From positions 1-35,865 of the forward strand of contig CASFRX010000017.1 in assembly GCA_949297075.1 (NCBI GenBank): a stretch of 35,865 nucleotides of DNA, in the 5' to 3' direction. Under the pieces are notes generated by a model. It ran no database searches and was not told the origin of the DNA. It was given only the letters and a program-made list of their open reading frames with translations. The stretch comes from an uncultured Oscillospiraceae bacterium. Lineage in GTDB: Bacteria > Bacillota > Clostridia > Oscillospirales > Acutalibacteraceae. Position 1 is the stretch's first letter, and each line of letters starts with the position of its first letter. The position numbers were made by a program, and so were the translations under genes. Shown in pieces: positions 8,417 through 16,867 of the stretch.

Positions 8417-9425
8417 CAAAAAAGAAAAAATTAAGTATTCCGGAGTAGGCGGTGAAGCGCTGATTGAGGGCATTATGATGAAAGGCCCTTACGGCGCAGC
8501 AATGGCTTGCCGCTTGCCTGACGGTACGATTGATGTTACACCAAAGGTGTTTAAATCGGTCACAGAAAAGCATAAGATTCTTCGTGCGCCGTTTATCAGA
8601 GGTCCTATCAACTTTGTTGAGCAGATGATATTTGGCTATAAATGCATGATGGAATCTGCCGAAAAAACAGCGTTTGACGATGATGCGTCGGAAGAGGAAA
8701 TGTCAAAGCTTGATAAGTGGCTTTCAGACCATTTCGGCCCTAAAATGATGGCGGTTATAGGCGCAGTCGCAATGGTGCTCGGCTTCGGCTTGGCTTTCCT
8801 GATATTCTTCTATTTGCCAACACTTGCAACAGACCTTATTAATAAATATCTTGCCGACGGAGCTTTGGTTCGCACCCGTCCTTTGATTGAGGGTGTTATG
8901 CGAATGATTATTTTTGTGCTCTATATGTTCGGCGTATCGCAAATGAAGGATATTAAGCGAGTTTTCAAGTATCACGGTGCGGAGCATAAATCAATTTTCT
9001 GCATTGAGCACGGGCTTGATTTAACAGTTGAAAACATACGCAAGCAAAAGCGTTTTCATCCGCGCTGCGGCACAAGCTTTATTTTTATAACAATTATTTT
9101 GAGTATTGTCGTTTCCTCTCTCGTAGTTGTTATTGCACCTCAGGTGCGTGAAGTGCGCTGGCTGTGGATTGCAGTGAAAATTCTGCTTCTTCCCATCATT
9201 ATGAGTATCGGCTATGAGTGCATCAGAATAGCAGGCAGATATGATAATGTGTTTACGAGGATTCTCTCTGCACCCGGTTTGCTCATGCAGCGCATTACAA
9301 CCAAAGAGCCTGAGGATGATATTATAGAAGTTGCCATTGCCGCAATTAAGCCTGTTATAACCCCTCCGGCTGAGCAAAAAACAGAAGAAAAGCTCGAAGA
9401 AGACAATAACGATGAAGCTGAGTAA
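8409..9425 (+). CDS. yqhQ: DUF1385 family membrane protein (YqhQ-like)
   Basis: A 338-residue DUF1385 protein. Conserved family blocks are GGEALIEGIMMKGP near the N-terminus, YHGAEHKSI in the middle and HPRCGTSF further on, rich in His and Cys, which has led to predictions of a metal-dependent enzyme. Four membrane helices are visible at about 113-140, 160-178, 222-245 and 251-275. The C-terminal 40 residues are acidic and probably disordered. In many Firmicutes this gene lies beside prmC, as here, where the two overlap by 14 bases. The start overlaps the end of the kinase gene and is preceded by AAAGGAAAGAGA. The biochemical function is not established. Confidence 0.9.
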   Translation: MSDKKEKIKYSGVGGEALIEGIMMKGPYGAAMACRLPDGTIDVTPKVFKSVTEKHKILRAPFIRGPINFVEQMIFGYKCMMESAEKTAFDDDASEEEMSKLDKWLSDHFGPKMMAVIGAVAMVLGFGLAFLIFFYLPTLATDLINKYLADGALVRTRPLIEGVMRMIIFVLYMFGVSQMKDIKRVFKYHGAEHKSIFCIEHGLDLTVENIRKQKRFHPRCGTSFIFITIILSIVVSSLVVVIAPQVREVRWLWIAVKILLLPIIMSIGYECIRIAGRYDNVFTRILSAPGLLMQRITTKEPEDDIIEVAIAAIKPVITPPAEQKTEEKLEEDNNDEAE

Positions 9426-10254
9426 TTTTAGATTAGAGATTAAAAAATCTCTTGAACCCGTTTCAAAAGAGGAAGCGGATTTTGAGGCGGATTGCATACT
9501 TGCGGATTTGCTCGGCTGTTCAAATTCCATGCTGAGGCTGCATTTTTCGGATGAGATTGATGAAACTATAAGCAAAAAAGCAATGCAGGCGGTTGCGAAG
9601 AGGCTCGAAAACGAACCTCTACAGTATATTTTGGGCAAGTGGGAGTTCTATTCTATGGAGTTTTATGTTGGTGAAGGAGTTTTGATTCCACGCCCGGAAA
9701 CAGAACTTCTTGTAGATATGGCAGTCAGCTTTTTGAAAGGAAAACAGAATGCCGTGTGTTACGATTTGTGTTCGGGCAGCGGCTGCATAGGCATAAGCGT
9801 TGCAAAAGAAATGCCTGAAACAACTGTTTATATGCTTGAAAAAGCTGAAGCGGCTTTTGAATATTTGAAGAAGAATGTTGTGTTAAATTCCGCTGTCGGC
9901 TGTGTGCCGAGGCTCGGCGATTTGTTCGACGGTGCTGTGTTTGAAGAAACGGCAGATATTATTCTCTCAAATCCTCCATATATAAAATCAAGCGTTATTG
10001 GAGAATTGCAGGCAGAGGTACAAAAAGAACCCCATATGGCGCTTGACGGCGGAGAGGATGGCTTGGTTTTTTATAGGGCTATTGCCGCCGGCTGGCTCGG
10101 CGCTCTGAAAAAAGGCGGCATGCTTATTGTTGAAATAGGCGAAGAGCAGAGCGAAGATGTAAAAAAAATCTTTGAGCCCTATTTTAAAGAAGTTAAGGCT
10201 ATTAAAGATTATTACGGAAATGACAGAGTAGTTGCCTGTACCGAAAAACTATAA
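9412..10254 (+). CDS. prmC: Release factor glutamine methyltransferase PrmC
   Basis: A 280-residue SAM-dependent methyltransferase that N5-methylates the glutamine of the GGQ motif in peptide chain release factors, raising their termination activity. The N-terminal helical domain (about 1-75) binds the release factor. The catalytic domain has the IPRPETELLV block at 92-101, a SAM-binding loop DLCSGSGCIG from 118 and the hallmark NPPY at 187-190. The start ATG lies inside the end of the DUF1385 gene, so translation is probably coupled. prfA is not adjacent in this window. Confidence 0.96.
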   Translation: MKLSNFRLEIKKSLEPVSKEEADFEADCILADLLGCSNSMLRLHFSDEIDETISKKAMQAVAKRLENEPLQYILGKWEFYSMEFYVGEGVLIPRPETELLVDMAVSFLKGKQNAVCYDLCSGSGCIGISVAKEMPETTVYMLEKAEAAFEYLKKNVVLNSAVGCVPRLGDLFDGAVFEETADIILSNPPYIKSSVIGELQAEVQKEPHMALDGGEDGLVFYRAIAAGWLGALKKGGMLIVEIGEEQSEDVKKIFEPYFKEVKAIKDYYGNDRVVACTEKL

Positions 10255-10272
10255 AAAAACGGAGTAATAAAA

Positions 10273-11025
10273 ATGATTTTTGATTTGTTCAGAATGGGAG
10301 CCATGGACGACATGGCTCGTATGCAGCTTATTATGAGCTTAGGCGTGCGTGTGTTTGTTGTGTTCTGTGTTTTGCCTATTCACGAGTTTGCTCACGCATT
10401 CATTGCGGATAAATTGGGCGATCATACAGCCAAGCTCAAAGGCAGGCTTACAATTTCGCCCATGGCGCATATTGACTGGATAGGCGCTCTTATGATTTTT
10501 CTCGTAGGCTTCGGCTATGCAAAGCCTGTACCTGTCAATATGAGAAATTTCAGAAAGAAAAACGAAGCAGAAAGCGAAAATATTTATTTTATGGGCAACG
10601 CAACTCGCTTTGACCCCAAATATGCAAAGCGCTGTATGGCCTTGGTGGCTTTTGCAGGCCCTGCCTCAAACCTTTTAATGGCTTTGGTTTCTCTGCTTAT
10701 TGCTAATTTTGTCAAGGCCGTTGCAAGCTATAGCGTTTTAACAGCAATTATCTACTATTTCTTCTATTTCTGTGCAACCATAAATATTAACTTGGCGGTG
10801 TTTAACCTTATTCCCATTCCGCCTCTTGACGGCTCAAGAATTTTAAGCGTTGTAATCCCGGACAAATATTATTTTAAAATAATGCAGTATGAGCGTTATA
10901 TTATGATAGCCGTTATGCTGCTTTTACTCACGGGCGCACTTTCAATGCCTCTTTCCTGGCTTTCTGGTGTTGTGTTTAACGGGCTTGATTATATAGCGGC
11001 TCTTCCCTTTGCTTTATTTAACTAA
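10273..11025 (+). CDS. Site-2 protease family zinc metalloprotease
   Basis: A 250-residue polytopic M50-family intramembrane protease. The zinc motif HEFAH (H37, E38, H41) lies in the first membrane helix, and the third ligand is D186 in NLIPIPPLDGSRIL. About five hydrophobic helices can be traced. It is the compact type without PDZ or CBS domains. The family cleaves transmembrane proteins, often anti-sigma factors or signal-peptide remnants; in clostridia this subtype lies next to scpA, as here. The substrate is unknown. The ATG is preceded by CGGAG at short spacing, and the stop codon directly precedes the scpA leader. Confidence 0.93.
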   Translation: MIFDLFRMGAMDDMARMQLIMSLGVRVFVVFCVLPIHEFAHAFIADKLGDHTAKLKGRLTISPMAHIDWIGALMIFLVGFGYAKPVPVNMRNFRKKNEAESENIYFMGNATRFDPKYAKRCMALVAFAGPASNLLMALVSLLIANFVKAVASYSVLTAIIYYFFYFCATININLAVFNLIPIPPLDGSRILSVVIPDKYYFKIMQYERYIMIAVMLLLLTGALSMPLSWLSGVVFNGLDYIAALPFALFN

Positions 11026-11043
11026 TTGATTGAGGTAGATTTT

Positions 11044-11760
11044 TTGGAAGCTATTCAGTATAAAACCGAAGTTTTTGAAGGACCTCTTGATTTGCTGCTT
11101 CATTTAATCAGCAAGCACAAGGTCAGCATTAACGATGTGGTTATAACAGATTTGATTGACCAATATATTGAATATATCCATGCAATGCAGCTTGAAAATA
11201 TGGAGCTTGCAAGCGAGTTTCTCGAAATGGCGGCAAGGCTTGTTTATATCAAAACAGTCTCTCTTTTGCCTGTCTATGAAGAGGCCGAAAAGCTTCAGGA
11301 GGAGCTGAGAGGTGAGCTGAGTGAATATGCCGACTGTCAGCTTATGGCAGGCAAGCTTTCCGCTATTGCAAAAGGCTTTGATTATATGGAAACTCCCCCG
11401 GAAAAGATAGAAGCGGATATGACATATACCCGTGTTCATGCTCCCGATGAGCTGCTTAAAGCTTACATATCGGCAATAGGAAAAAGTATGCGCAAGCTGC
11501 CGCCTCCCGTAGAGGCATTTACGAAAATTGTTGCGGCAAAAATTGTTTCTGTCGGCTCTCGTGTAAGCGTTATTTTAGCAAGGCTGAAAATAGGCGAAAA
11601 GCACAGCTTTGAGCAGTTTTTCGAGCAGTCAACTTCACGCTCGGAAATGGTTGCAACATTTTTGGCTATTCTGTCTTTAGTTAAATCCAAGCAGATTTAT
11701 ATCGACGGCGAAAAAACAACAGCAACTATCGAGCTGATAGAGGAGGGTGAAGCCAAATGA
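11044..11760 (+). CDS. scpA: Segregation and condensation protein ScpA
   Basis: The kleisin subunit of the bacterial SMC-ScpAB condensin, bridging the SMC heads for chromosome compaction and segregation. The N-terminus shows the canonical YKTEVFEGPLDLLLHLI kleisin block and the C-terminus has a winged-helix region. I place the start at TTG 11044, which has GAGGT about seven bases upstream and gives 238 residues, the normal length. An in-frame TTG at 11026 would add six residues, but it directly follows the previous stop and lacks a ribosome site. The gene overlaps scpB by four bases. Confidence 0.94.
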   Translation: MEAIQYKTEVFEGPLDLLLHLISKHKVSINDVVITDLIDQYIEYIHAMQLENMELASEFLEMAARLVYIKTVSLLPVYEEAEKLQEELRGELSEYADCQLMAGKLSAIAKGFDYMETPPEKIEADMTYTRVHAPDELLKAYISAIGKSMRKLPPPVEAFTKIVAAKIVSVGSRVSVILARLKIGEKHSFEQFFEQSTSRSEMVATFLAILSLVKSKQIYIDGEKTTATIELIEEGEAK

Positions 11761-12410
11761 ACGCAAAAGAATTGAATGCCGCTCTTGAAGCTATGCTTTT
11801 TGCTTCGGGTGAGCCTCTTGAAATAATCAGAATTGCCGAGGTATTGCAGTGTGATGCCGAACAGGTTGAAAGCATTGCCGCAAACCTTTCCAATAAGCTT
11901 GAGGAGCGAGGAAGCGGACTTTGCGTTAAAAAGTTAGGGGACAAGCTCCAAATTTGCTCCAAGCAGGAGTTTGCAGGCTTAATCAGAGAAATCCTTGACC
12001 TTAAGCGAAATACGCCGCTTTCAGGCCCTGCTTTTGAGGTTTTGGCAGTTATTGCATATAACCAGCCTGTAACAAAATCCTTTGTGGAGCAGGTCAGAGG
12101 TGTTGACTGCTCGGGTGTTATTACAACCCTTTGTCAGCGCGGTCTTATTGAAGAAAAGGGCAGACTTGAATTGCCGGGCAGACCGCTTATTTACGGCACT
12201 ACGGCACATTTCTTGCGTAGCTTCTGTGTTTCGGATTTGAACGAGCTTCCGCCCTTACCCGAAAAGAAAGAGGATGAGCTTAAAAAAGCTCTTGAAGCTT
12301 CTCCTGAGCCTGCGGAAAAGCAAAAAGGCCCCGAAACCCTTGTTTTACCACAGGAAGATGGGCTGATTTCGGAAGCCGATGACGAAGTGTTTAACGAAGA
12401 TTTTACATAA
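11757..12410 (+). CDS. scpB: Segregation and condensation protein ScpB
   Basis: A 217-residue partner of ScpA in the SMC complex. Two winged-helix domains fill about residues 3-165, with the typical EAMLFASGEPL start and an AYNQPVTKSFVEQVRGVD block. The last 50 residues are charged, rich in Glu, Lys and Pro, and probably disordered. ATGA overlaps the scpA stop, so translation is coupled. Confidence 0.95.
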   Translation: MNAKELNAALEAMLFASGEPLEIIRIAEVLQCDAEQVESIAANLSNKLEERGSGLCVKKLGDKLQICSKQEFAGLIREILDLKRNTPLSGPAFEVLAVIAYNQPVTKSFVEQVRGVDCSGVITTLCQRGLIEEKGRLELPGRPLIYGTTAHFLRSFCVSDLNELPPLPEKKEDELKKALEASPEPAEKQKGPETLVLPQEDGLISEADDEVFNEDFT

Positions 12411-12428
12411 TTAACGGGAGGTGTAGGT

Positions 12429-13184
12429 TTGACGGGTTTATATATTATCCTTGGCATTATTGTCTTTTTCGTGTTCCTTTTTTCGGTCAGGTTTACTGTT
12501 TATATGGACTATGATAAGGATTTCAAGCTGGATGTAGCCTGGGGCTTTATTAAGTTCCGTATTTTGCCCAAAAAAGAAAAGCCCGAAAAACCGAAAAAGC
12601 CGAAAAAGGAAAAGAAGCCTAAAGAGAAAAAACCTAAAGAGGATGTGCCTGCCGAAAAGCAGGATAACATAATCAAAGCTTTCTACAAAAATCAGGGCTT
12701 TTCAGGTGTCGTTCAGCTACTTCGTGACACCGTTAACGCAATTAACGGTATGTTCGGAGGAATTTTCAGGCACTTTATTTTTAGAGAGCTTAAACTTAAT
12801 ATAATAGTCGGCGAAGCCGATGCACACGAAACAGCTGTTGTATACGGCAAAACCTGTTCAGCGGTTTTTCCGGCAATGGGCTTGATAACAAGCACTTGTA
12901 AGGTTAAAGAATACGACTGCGAGGTTCGCACCAATTTCTGCGAAAAAGAAAGAACGGCAAGATTCCGTGTTGTTTTTTCAATCAGACCTATTTTTGCTAC
13001 CAACGCAGCTATAGTTTTGGCATTTAAACTGTTATTTAAAGTGGTTTTCAAACTGCTTAAAAATAAGCCTCAGCCTGCGCCTGCGGCTAAACCGCAGCCT
13101 GCGCAGACTAACAGCGAAAAAACAAATAAACCAAATAATGAAAACAATATCAAGGAGGATATAAACAATGAAAGATCAATCTAA
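12429..13184 (+). CDS. DUF2953 domain protein (YtfI-like)
   Basis: A 251-residue membrane-anchored protein. One N-terminal helix (about 2-20) is followed by a basic, lysine/proline-rich linker (about 48-75), the DUF2953 domain (about 90-205, with the YDCEVRTNF and FRVVFSIRPI segments) and a second low-complexity tail of Pro, Ala, Gln and Asn. In Bacillus the ytfI gene of this family lies directly before ytfJ, as here. The function is unknown but linked by context to sporulation or germination. The start is TTG, supported by GGGAGGTG just upstream. The end overlaps the next start by 17 bases. Confidence 0.85.
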   Translation: MTGLYIILGIIVFFVFLFSVRFTVYMDYDKDFKLDVAWGFIKFRILPKKEKPEKPKKPKKEKKPKEKKPKEDVPAEKQDNIIKAFYKNQGFSGVVQLLRDTVNAINGMFGGIFRHFIFRELKLNIIVGEADAHETAVVYGKTCSAVFPAMGLITSTCKVKEYDCEVRTNFCEKERTARFRVVFSIRPIFATNAAIVLAFKLLFKVVFKLLKNKPQPAPAAKPQPAQTNSEKTNKPNNENNIKEDINNERSI

Positions 13185-13578
13185 GTCAGCATCAGGTATT
13201 TTGGGTACGGCAATCGAAAAAATCCGTGACCTTGTGGATGTAAAGACAATAGTAGGCGAGCCTGTTTACTCGGCAGACGGCATTACTATTATCCCTGTTT
13301 CAAAGGTTTCTTACGGCTTTGCTTCCGGCGGTTCGGATTTTCCCTCAAAGACTAACGCGGAGCTTTTCGGCGGCGGCGGCGGCGCAGGTATTACAATTAC
13401 ACCCGTTGCTTTTGTTGTTATCAATAACGGCAATGTAACAATCAAGTCTGTTCCCACAGGCGATAACACAGCCGAAAGAATAGTCGGCCTTGTTCCCGAA
13501 GTTGTAGATACAGTAAGCGGTCTTATAAATAAGAATAAGAACGGCACAGATGCCGATATGGAAACTCCCGTTGTCTGA
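13168..13578 (+). CDS. ytfJ: GerW-family sporulation protein (YtfJ)
   Basis: A 136-residue GerW/YtfJ family protein. In Bacillus the homologue is a forespore protein needed for efficient L-alanine germination. The family pattern is clear: an N-terminal helix, GEPVYSADGITIIPVSKVSYGF (about 32-53), a long glycine-rich loop with six consecutive Gly near residues 70-75, then a hydrophobic ITPVAFVVI strand. The start is inside the end of the DUF2953 gene and has a perfect AAGGAGGA site. No sporulation-specific promoter is visible, so expression appears to be at least partly with the operon. Confidence 0.93.
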   Translation: MKDQSKSASGILGTAIEKIRDLVDVKTIVGEPVYSADGITIIPVSKVSYGFASGGSDFPSKTNAELFGGGGGAGITITPVAFVVINNGNVTIKSVPTGDNTAERIVGLVPEVVDTVSGLINKNKNGTDADMETPVV

Positions 13579-13603
13579 TAAGTAAAACTACTCCTAACTC
13601 AAG

Positions 13604-13640
13604 CATATATTTAGTAATGTTATTAATTATTAAATATATG
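13604..13640. repeat. AT-rich 15-bp inverted repeat just upstream of dacF
   Basis: CATATATTTAGTAAT (13604-13618) faces ATTATTAAATATATG (13626-13640) across a seven-base loop. The arms pair along all 15 positions with one G-U pair in RNA; the outer ten bases are a perfect palindrome. It ends immediately before the dacF ribosome site. It could be a DNA operator or an mRNA hairpin. It lacks the GC stem and T-run of a terminator. Confidence 0.6.
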
Positions 13641-13651
13641 TGGGTGGTCTT

Positions 13652-14806
13652 GTGGTTAAAAGAATATTTGCTGTTGCTTTAATTAGCTTAGCGTGCAGCG
13701 TTAATGTTTATGCGGCAGATATACCCTCTGTTTCGGCTCATTCGGCGGCGCTGATGGTAGCTGATACACATGAGCTGGTTTACGGCAAAGCTGAGCATAC
13801 CCGTCGCCCCATGGCGAGCACCACAAAAATCATGACGGCTCTGTTGACTCTTCGCTGTGCAACACCTTATAAAGAGGTTACCGTAACGGAGAAAATGGCG
13901 GCTGTTGAGGGTAGCTCTATGGGGCTTATGCCGGGGGATAAGGTGACTTATCACGATTTGGTTTACGGTATGCTTTTGGCTTCCGGAAACGATGCGGCAA
14001 ATACCGCCGCAATCTCTGTTGCAGGCTCGGCGACTGAGTTCGCCAAGCTTATGAATAAAACAGCAAATGAAATCGGGATGACAAACACCAATTTTGTCAC
14101 TCCATCCGGTCTTGACGCCGAAAATCACTATTCAACAGCCTACGATATGGCTTTGCTCGGTTGCGTTGCTATTGAAAACCCCGATTTTTTGGCGGCCTGT
14201 TCATCTGTGCAGGCTAAGCTTTGCTATGGAAATGAGCCTTATACCCGATATCTTTCAAACCATAACAGGCTTTTGAAAAGCTTTGACGGAGCTATAGGCA
14301 TCAAAACGGGATTTACCAAAAAAAGCGGCAGATGCTTGGTTTCAGCCGCAACCCGAGACGGTGTTACGCTGGTTTGTGCTACGCTTAACGCTCCTAACGA
14401 TTGGCAGGACCATGCCGAGCTTTTGGAATACGGCTTTTCTGTTATAAGCACAAAAGAGCTTTCGGTTGAAGCCGATTCTGTGGCGGTCTGGGGCGGTAAT
14501 GCGAAAAAAGTTTCGGTTTCGGCTTTACAGCCTATACAAATTAATTCATTTTGTTCAGCCGAGCAGATGGAAACTCAGATACTGTTAAAGCCCTATACGG
14601 TTGCGCCTGTTGAAAAAGGACAGGTGATCGGCGAAGTGCGCATAAATGTAAACGGCAAAACAGTTAAATCAATACCTCTTGCGGCAGATAACAGCGTTAC
14701 CTCAACAACTCAGGAGATAAAGCCTAAAAAGAGGCTTACTGTGCGCATAAAGGCATGGTTAAAGTGTCTGATTGACAGAATAATAAACAGTTTTAAAGAA
14801 AGGTAA
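13652..14806 (+). CDS. dacF: D-alanyl-D-alanine carboxypeptidase (DacF/PBP5 type)
   Basis: A secreted serine carboxypeptidase that removes the terminal D-Ala of peptidoglycan pentapeptides. The signal peptide covers about residues 1-21. The three penicillin-binding motifs are intact: S56-T-T-K59, SGN at 111-113 and KTG at 218-220. A beta-rich PBP5 C-terminal domain (about 260-350) is followed by a basic amphipathic helix at the end, the usual membrane anchor. The start is uncertain: GTG at 13652 has GGGTGG just upstream and starts the signal peptide well; an in-frame GTG at 13640 adds four residues but has no ribosome site. Position next to GerW suggests a sporulation role like DacF, but a vegetative role is possible. 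Confidence 0.92.
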   Translation: MVKRIFAVALISLACSVNVYAADIPSVSAHSAALMVADTHELVYGKAEHTRRPMASTTKIMTALLTLRCATPYKEVTVTEKMAAVEGSSMGLMPGDKVTYHDLVYGMLLASGNDAANTAAISVAGSATEFAKLMNKTANEIGMTNTNFVTPSGLDAENHYSTAYDMALLGCVAIENPDFLAACSSVQAKLCYGNEPYTRYLSNHNRLLKSFDGAIGIKTGFTKKSGRCLVSAATRDGVTLVCATLNAPNDWQDHAELLEYGFSVISTKELSVEADSVAVWGGNAKKVSVSALQPIQINSFCSAEQMETQILLKPYTVAPVEKGQVIGEVRINVNGKTVKSIPLAADNSVTSTTQEIKPKKRLTVRIKAWLKCLIDRIINSFKER

Positions 14807-14810
14807 GTCT

Positions 14811-15554
14811 ATGCCTGATAACAGAATAAGATTACAAAAGTATATGGCGGATAACGGAATCGCCTCTCGCAGAAAATGCGAAGAAATGATAGAAAAGGGT
14901 CTGGTTAAGGTCAATGGCGATCGCGCGCATATAGGCGATAAGGTTGACCCTAAAAGGGATAGAGTTACCGTCAACGGCAAAAAAATTGCCGTTCAGGATA
15001 AAAAATATTATGTCCTCTTGCATAAGCCAAGGGGATATGTTACGACTACGCATTGTGAGCTGGGAAGAAAATGCGTTGCAGACCTTGTTAAAGATATTGA
15101 TGCAAGAATTTACCCTGTAGGCAGATTGGACAGGGATTCGGAAGGGATGCTCCTGATGACTAACGACGGTGAATTTGCCAACGCTATGACTCATCCCACT
15201 CACCATGTGCCGAAAACCTACAGAGTTACGGTGCGCCCGAATATAACCGATGAGCAGATTAACGCTTTCCATACGGGTATTGAAATTGACGGCAGAATGA
15301 CTGCGCCTGCGGGTCTCAGAGTTTTGGAAAGGACAGAGGGCAGAGTTGTTTGCGAGGTAATACTCTACGAGGGCAGAAACCGCCAGATTCGCCGTATGTT
15401 TGAAGAATTGGGCATTGAGGTCGCAAGGCTCAAGCGCACTGCTGTTGGCTCCGTTAAGCTTGGTATGCTCGCTCCCGGCAAGTGGAGAAATCTGACAGAG
15501 GAAGAAGTGTGCAAGCTCACTCTTGCCGCAAAGCGAGGTTCTTCAAATGATTGA
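14811..15554 (+). CDS. rluB: Pseudouridine synthase RluB family
   Basis: A 247-residue rRNA pseudouridine synthase of the RsuA/RluB/RluE/RluF group. An S4 RNA-binding domain occupies about 5-60, with the LQKYMADNGIASRRKCEEMI block. The catalytic domain follows with PVGRLDRDSEG, where D107 is the catalytic aspartate. In Gram-positive bacteria the copy in this context (after scpB and dac genes) modifies 23S rRNA in the peptidyl transferase region, hence the RluB label. The start ATG lies four bases after the carboxypeptidase stop with GAAAGG upstream. Confidence 0.93.
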   Translation: MPDNRIRLQKYMADNGIASRRKCEEMIEKGLVKVNGDRAHIGDKVDPKRDRVTVNGKKIAVQDKKYYVLLHKPRGYVTTTHCELGRKCVADLVKDIDARIYPVGRLDRDSEGMLLMTNDGEFANAMTHPTHHVPKTYRVTVRPNITDEQINAFHTGIEIDGRMTAPAGLRVLERTEGRVVCEVILYEGRNRQIRRMFEELGIEVARLKRTAVGSVKLGMLAPGKWRNLTEEEVCKLTLAAKRGSSND

Positions 15555-15873
15555 GTTTAAGCCTAATATAAACGGCAATATAGTTATTTATAATGCCTTT
15601 GAAAACGGTTCGGAAACAGGCAGAGTTACATTGACCTTTGAAAAAACAAAGTCCGAACTCAGGTTTATTGAAGCCCATAACGATGAAACCGCAGAGGGCT
15701 TAATAAGAAGCGCTCTTACAGCGGCAGCCAACAGAAATGTTTTCAGCTGCATATATGAGCCTGACGAGTTTAAAAATATTGCAGTCCGTTTGGGCTTTGC
15801 TGAAAATAACGGCAAGCTTTACGGCGAAATTCCCTTTTTGCTCGGTGGTTGCTGTGGTTGCCGTCATAATTAA
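15547..15873 (+). CDS. Small hypothetical protein with a Cys-rich C-terminus, GNAT-like
   Basis: A 108-residue protein I do not recognise with certainty. The strand-helix pattern (a strand with LRFIEAHNDE, the helix AEGLIRSALTAAANR, then FKNIAVRLGF) resembles the C-terminal half of a GNAT acetyltransferase fold, but the canonical acetyl-CoA loop is not evident. It ends in GGCCGCRHN, with three Cys within four residues, suggesting metal or thiol chemistry. The ATG at 15547 overlaps the rluB stop by eight bases and has GCGAGGT upstream; an upstream in-frame TTG inside rluB is less likely. It is the last gene of the run before a new promoter. Confidence 0.75.
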   Translation: MIEFKPNINGNIVIYNAFENGSETGRVTLTFEKTKSELRFIEAHNDETAEGLIRSALTAAANRNVFSCIYEPDEFKNIAVRLGFAENNGKLYGEIPFLLGGCCGCRHN

Positions 15874-15904
15874 ATGTCAAAAAATGTCATTTTGTTGACA
15901 TTTT
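15872..15904. repeat. Three-copy AATGTCA repeat forming nested hairpins over the -35 box
   Basis: AAATGTCAA (15872-15880) and AAAATGTCA (15881-15889) are direct repeats, and TTGACATTTT (15895-15904) is the inverted copy. Either forward copy can pair with the third over nine bases. The inverted copy contains the -35 box of the yicC promoter. The element may be a weak terminator for the upstream operon, an operator, or both. Confidence 0.55.
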
Positions 15905-15924
15905 CTTATGCAATCTGATAGAAT
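15895..15924 (+). promoter_or_regulatory. Sigma-A promoter for the yicC-spoVM operon
   Basis: A consensus -35 TTGACA (15895-15900), an 18-base spacer and -10 TAGAAT (15919-15924), the latter preceded by TG at the extended -10 position. The start point is near 15931, before the AAGGAG site of yicC. Confidence 0.82.
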
Positions 15925-15967
15925 CGAATAAAATTTCCTGAATTATAAATTTAAGGAGTTAAAAATA

Positions 15968-16849
15968 ATGGTTAGAAGTATGACGGGCTTTGGCAGAGCC
16001 CAGATGGAAATAAATTCCATGAGTATTTCTGTTGAGATTAAAAGCGTAAATCACCGAGGTTTTGAATTTTCGAGCAAAACCCCCAGAACATACGGTTTTC
16101 TTGATGATAAGCTGAAATCCCTTATGCAGAGCCTTGTTTCACGAGGCAAGATAGAATTGTTTGTTACCATAAGCGCTCTTGACAGCGATGACTGTATTGT
16201 AGAGGTAAATCATTCCCTTGCATCAGGCTATTATAAGGCCCTCAAAGAGCTTGCAGAGCGTTATAATCTCAGAGAGGAGCTCTCTGTTTCTTCACTTACA
16301 AGGTGCAGTAACGATATCTTTGTCGTTCGCAAGGCGCCTGCCGATGAGGAAGCCGTTTGGGAAGCAGTCAAAACAGTTGCTCTCGAAGCAGTAGCTTCGT
16401 TTATCAAAATGCGTGAGGCAGAGGGAGCTAAGCTCAAGTCGGATGTGCTTTCCCGTGCTGATACTATAATAAGTGATGTTGAGTTTATCGAGTCCCGTTC
16501 ACCGCAGACTGTTAAAGAATACAACGAAAAGCTTCTCGAAAGAATAAGAAACCTTATAGGCGATGTAAATGTAGATGAGCAGCGTTTGCTTACGGAAGCT
16601 GCTATTTTTGCCGATAAAGTTGCCGTTGCGGAGGAAACGGTTCGCCTGCGCAGCCATATTGACCAGCTTCACAGCCTCCTTGAAAGCGATGAACCCGTAG
16701 GCAGAAAGCTTGATTTCCTTGCTCAGGAAATGAACAGAGAAGCCAACACCATAGGCTCCAAGGCTCAGGATGTTGATATCACAAAACGAGTTCTCAACAT
16801 CAAAGCTGAAGTTGAAAAAATCAGAGAACAAATACAGAACATAGAATAA
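15968..16849 (+). CDS. yicC: YicC family endoribonuclease
   Basis: A 293-residue YicC/YloC protein. The N-terminal signature MVRSMTGFGRAQ is almost invariant in the family, and the C-terminal DUF1732 part is recognisable by GRKLDFLAQEMNREANTIGSKA. The E. coli homologue is an endoribonuclease acting on small and messenger RNAs. First gene after a strong promoter, with AAGGAG upstream. The order yicC-remA-gmk-rpoZ is widely conserved in Firmicutes. Confidence 0.95.
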   Translation: MVRSMTGFGRAQMEINSMSISVEIKSVNHRGFEFSSKTPRTYGFLDDKLKSLMQSLVSRGKIELFVTISALDSDDCIVEVNHSLASGYYKALKELAERYNLREELSVSSLTRCSNDIFVVRKAPADEEAVWEAVKTVALEAVASFIKMREAEGAKLKSDVLSRADTIISDVEFIESRSPQTVKEYNEKLLERIRNLIGDVNVDEQRLLTEAAIFADKVAVAEETVRLRSHIDQLHSLLESDEPVGRKLDFLAQEMNREANTIGSKAQDVDITKRVLNIKAEVEKIREQIQNIE

Positions 16850-16867
16850 TAAAGAGGTATTCGGCTA

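Noticed and set aside
9021..9638. 205-codon open frame on the minus strand
   Set aside because: It lies across the DUF1385-prmC junction, both of which have clear family motifs on the plus strand.
12585..12640. Repeat array in the DUF2953 gene
   Set aside because: It is a low-complexity Lys/Pro linker encoded by similar codons, not a tandem repeat of fixed unit or CRISPR-like structure.
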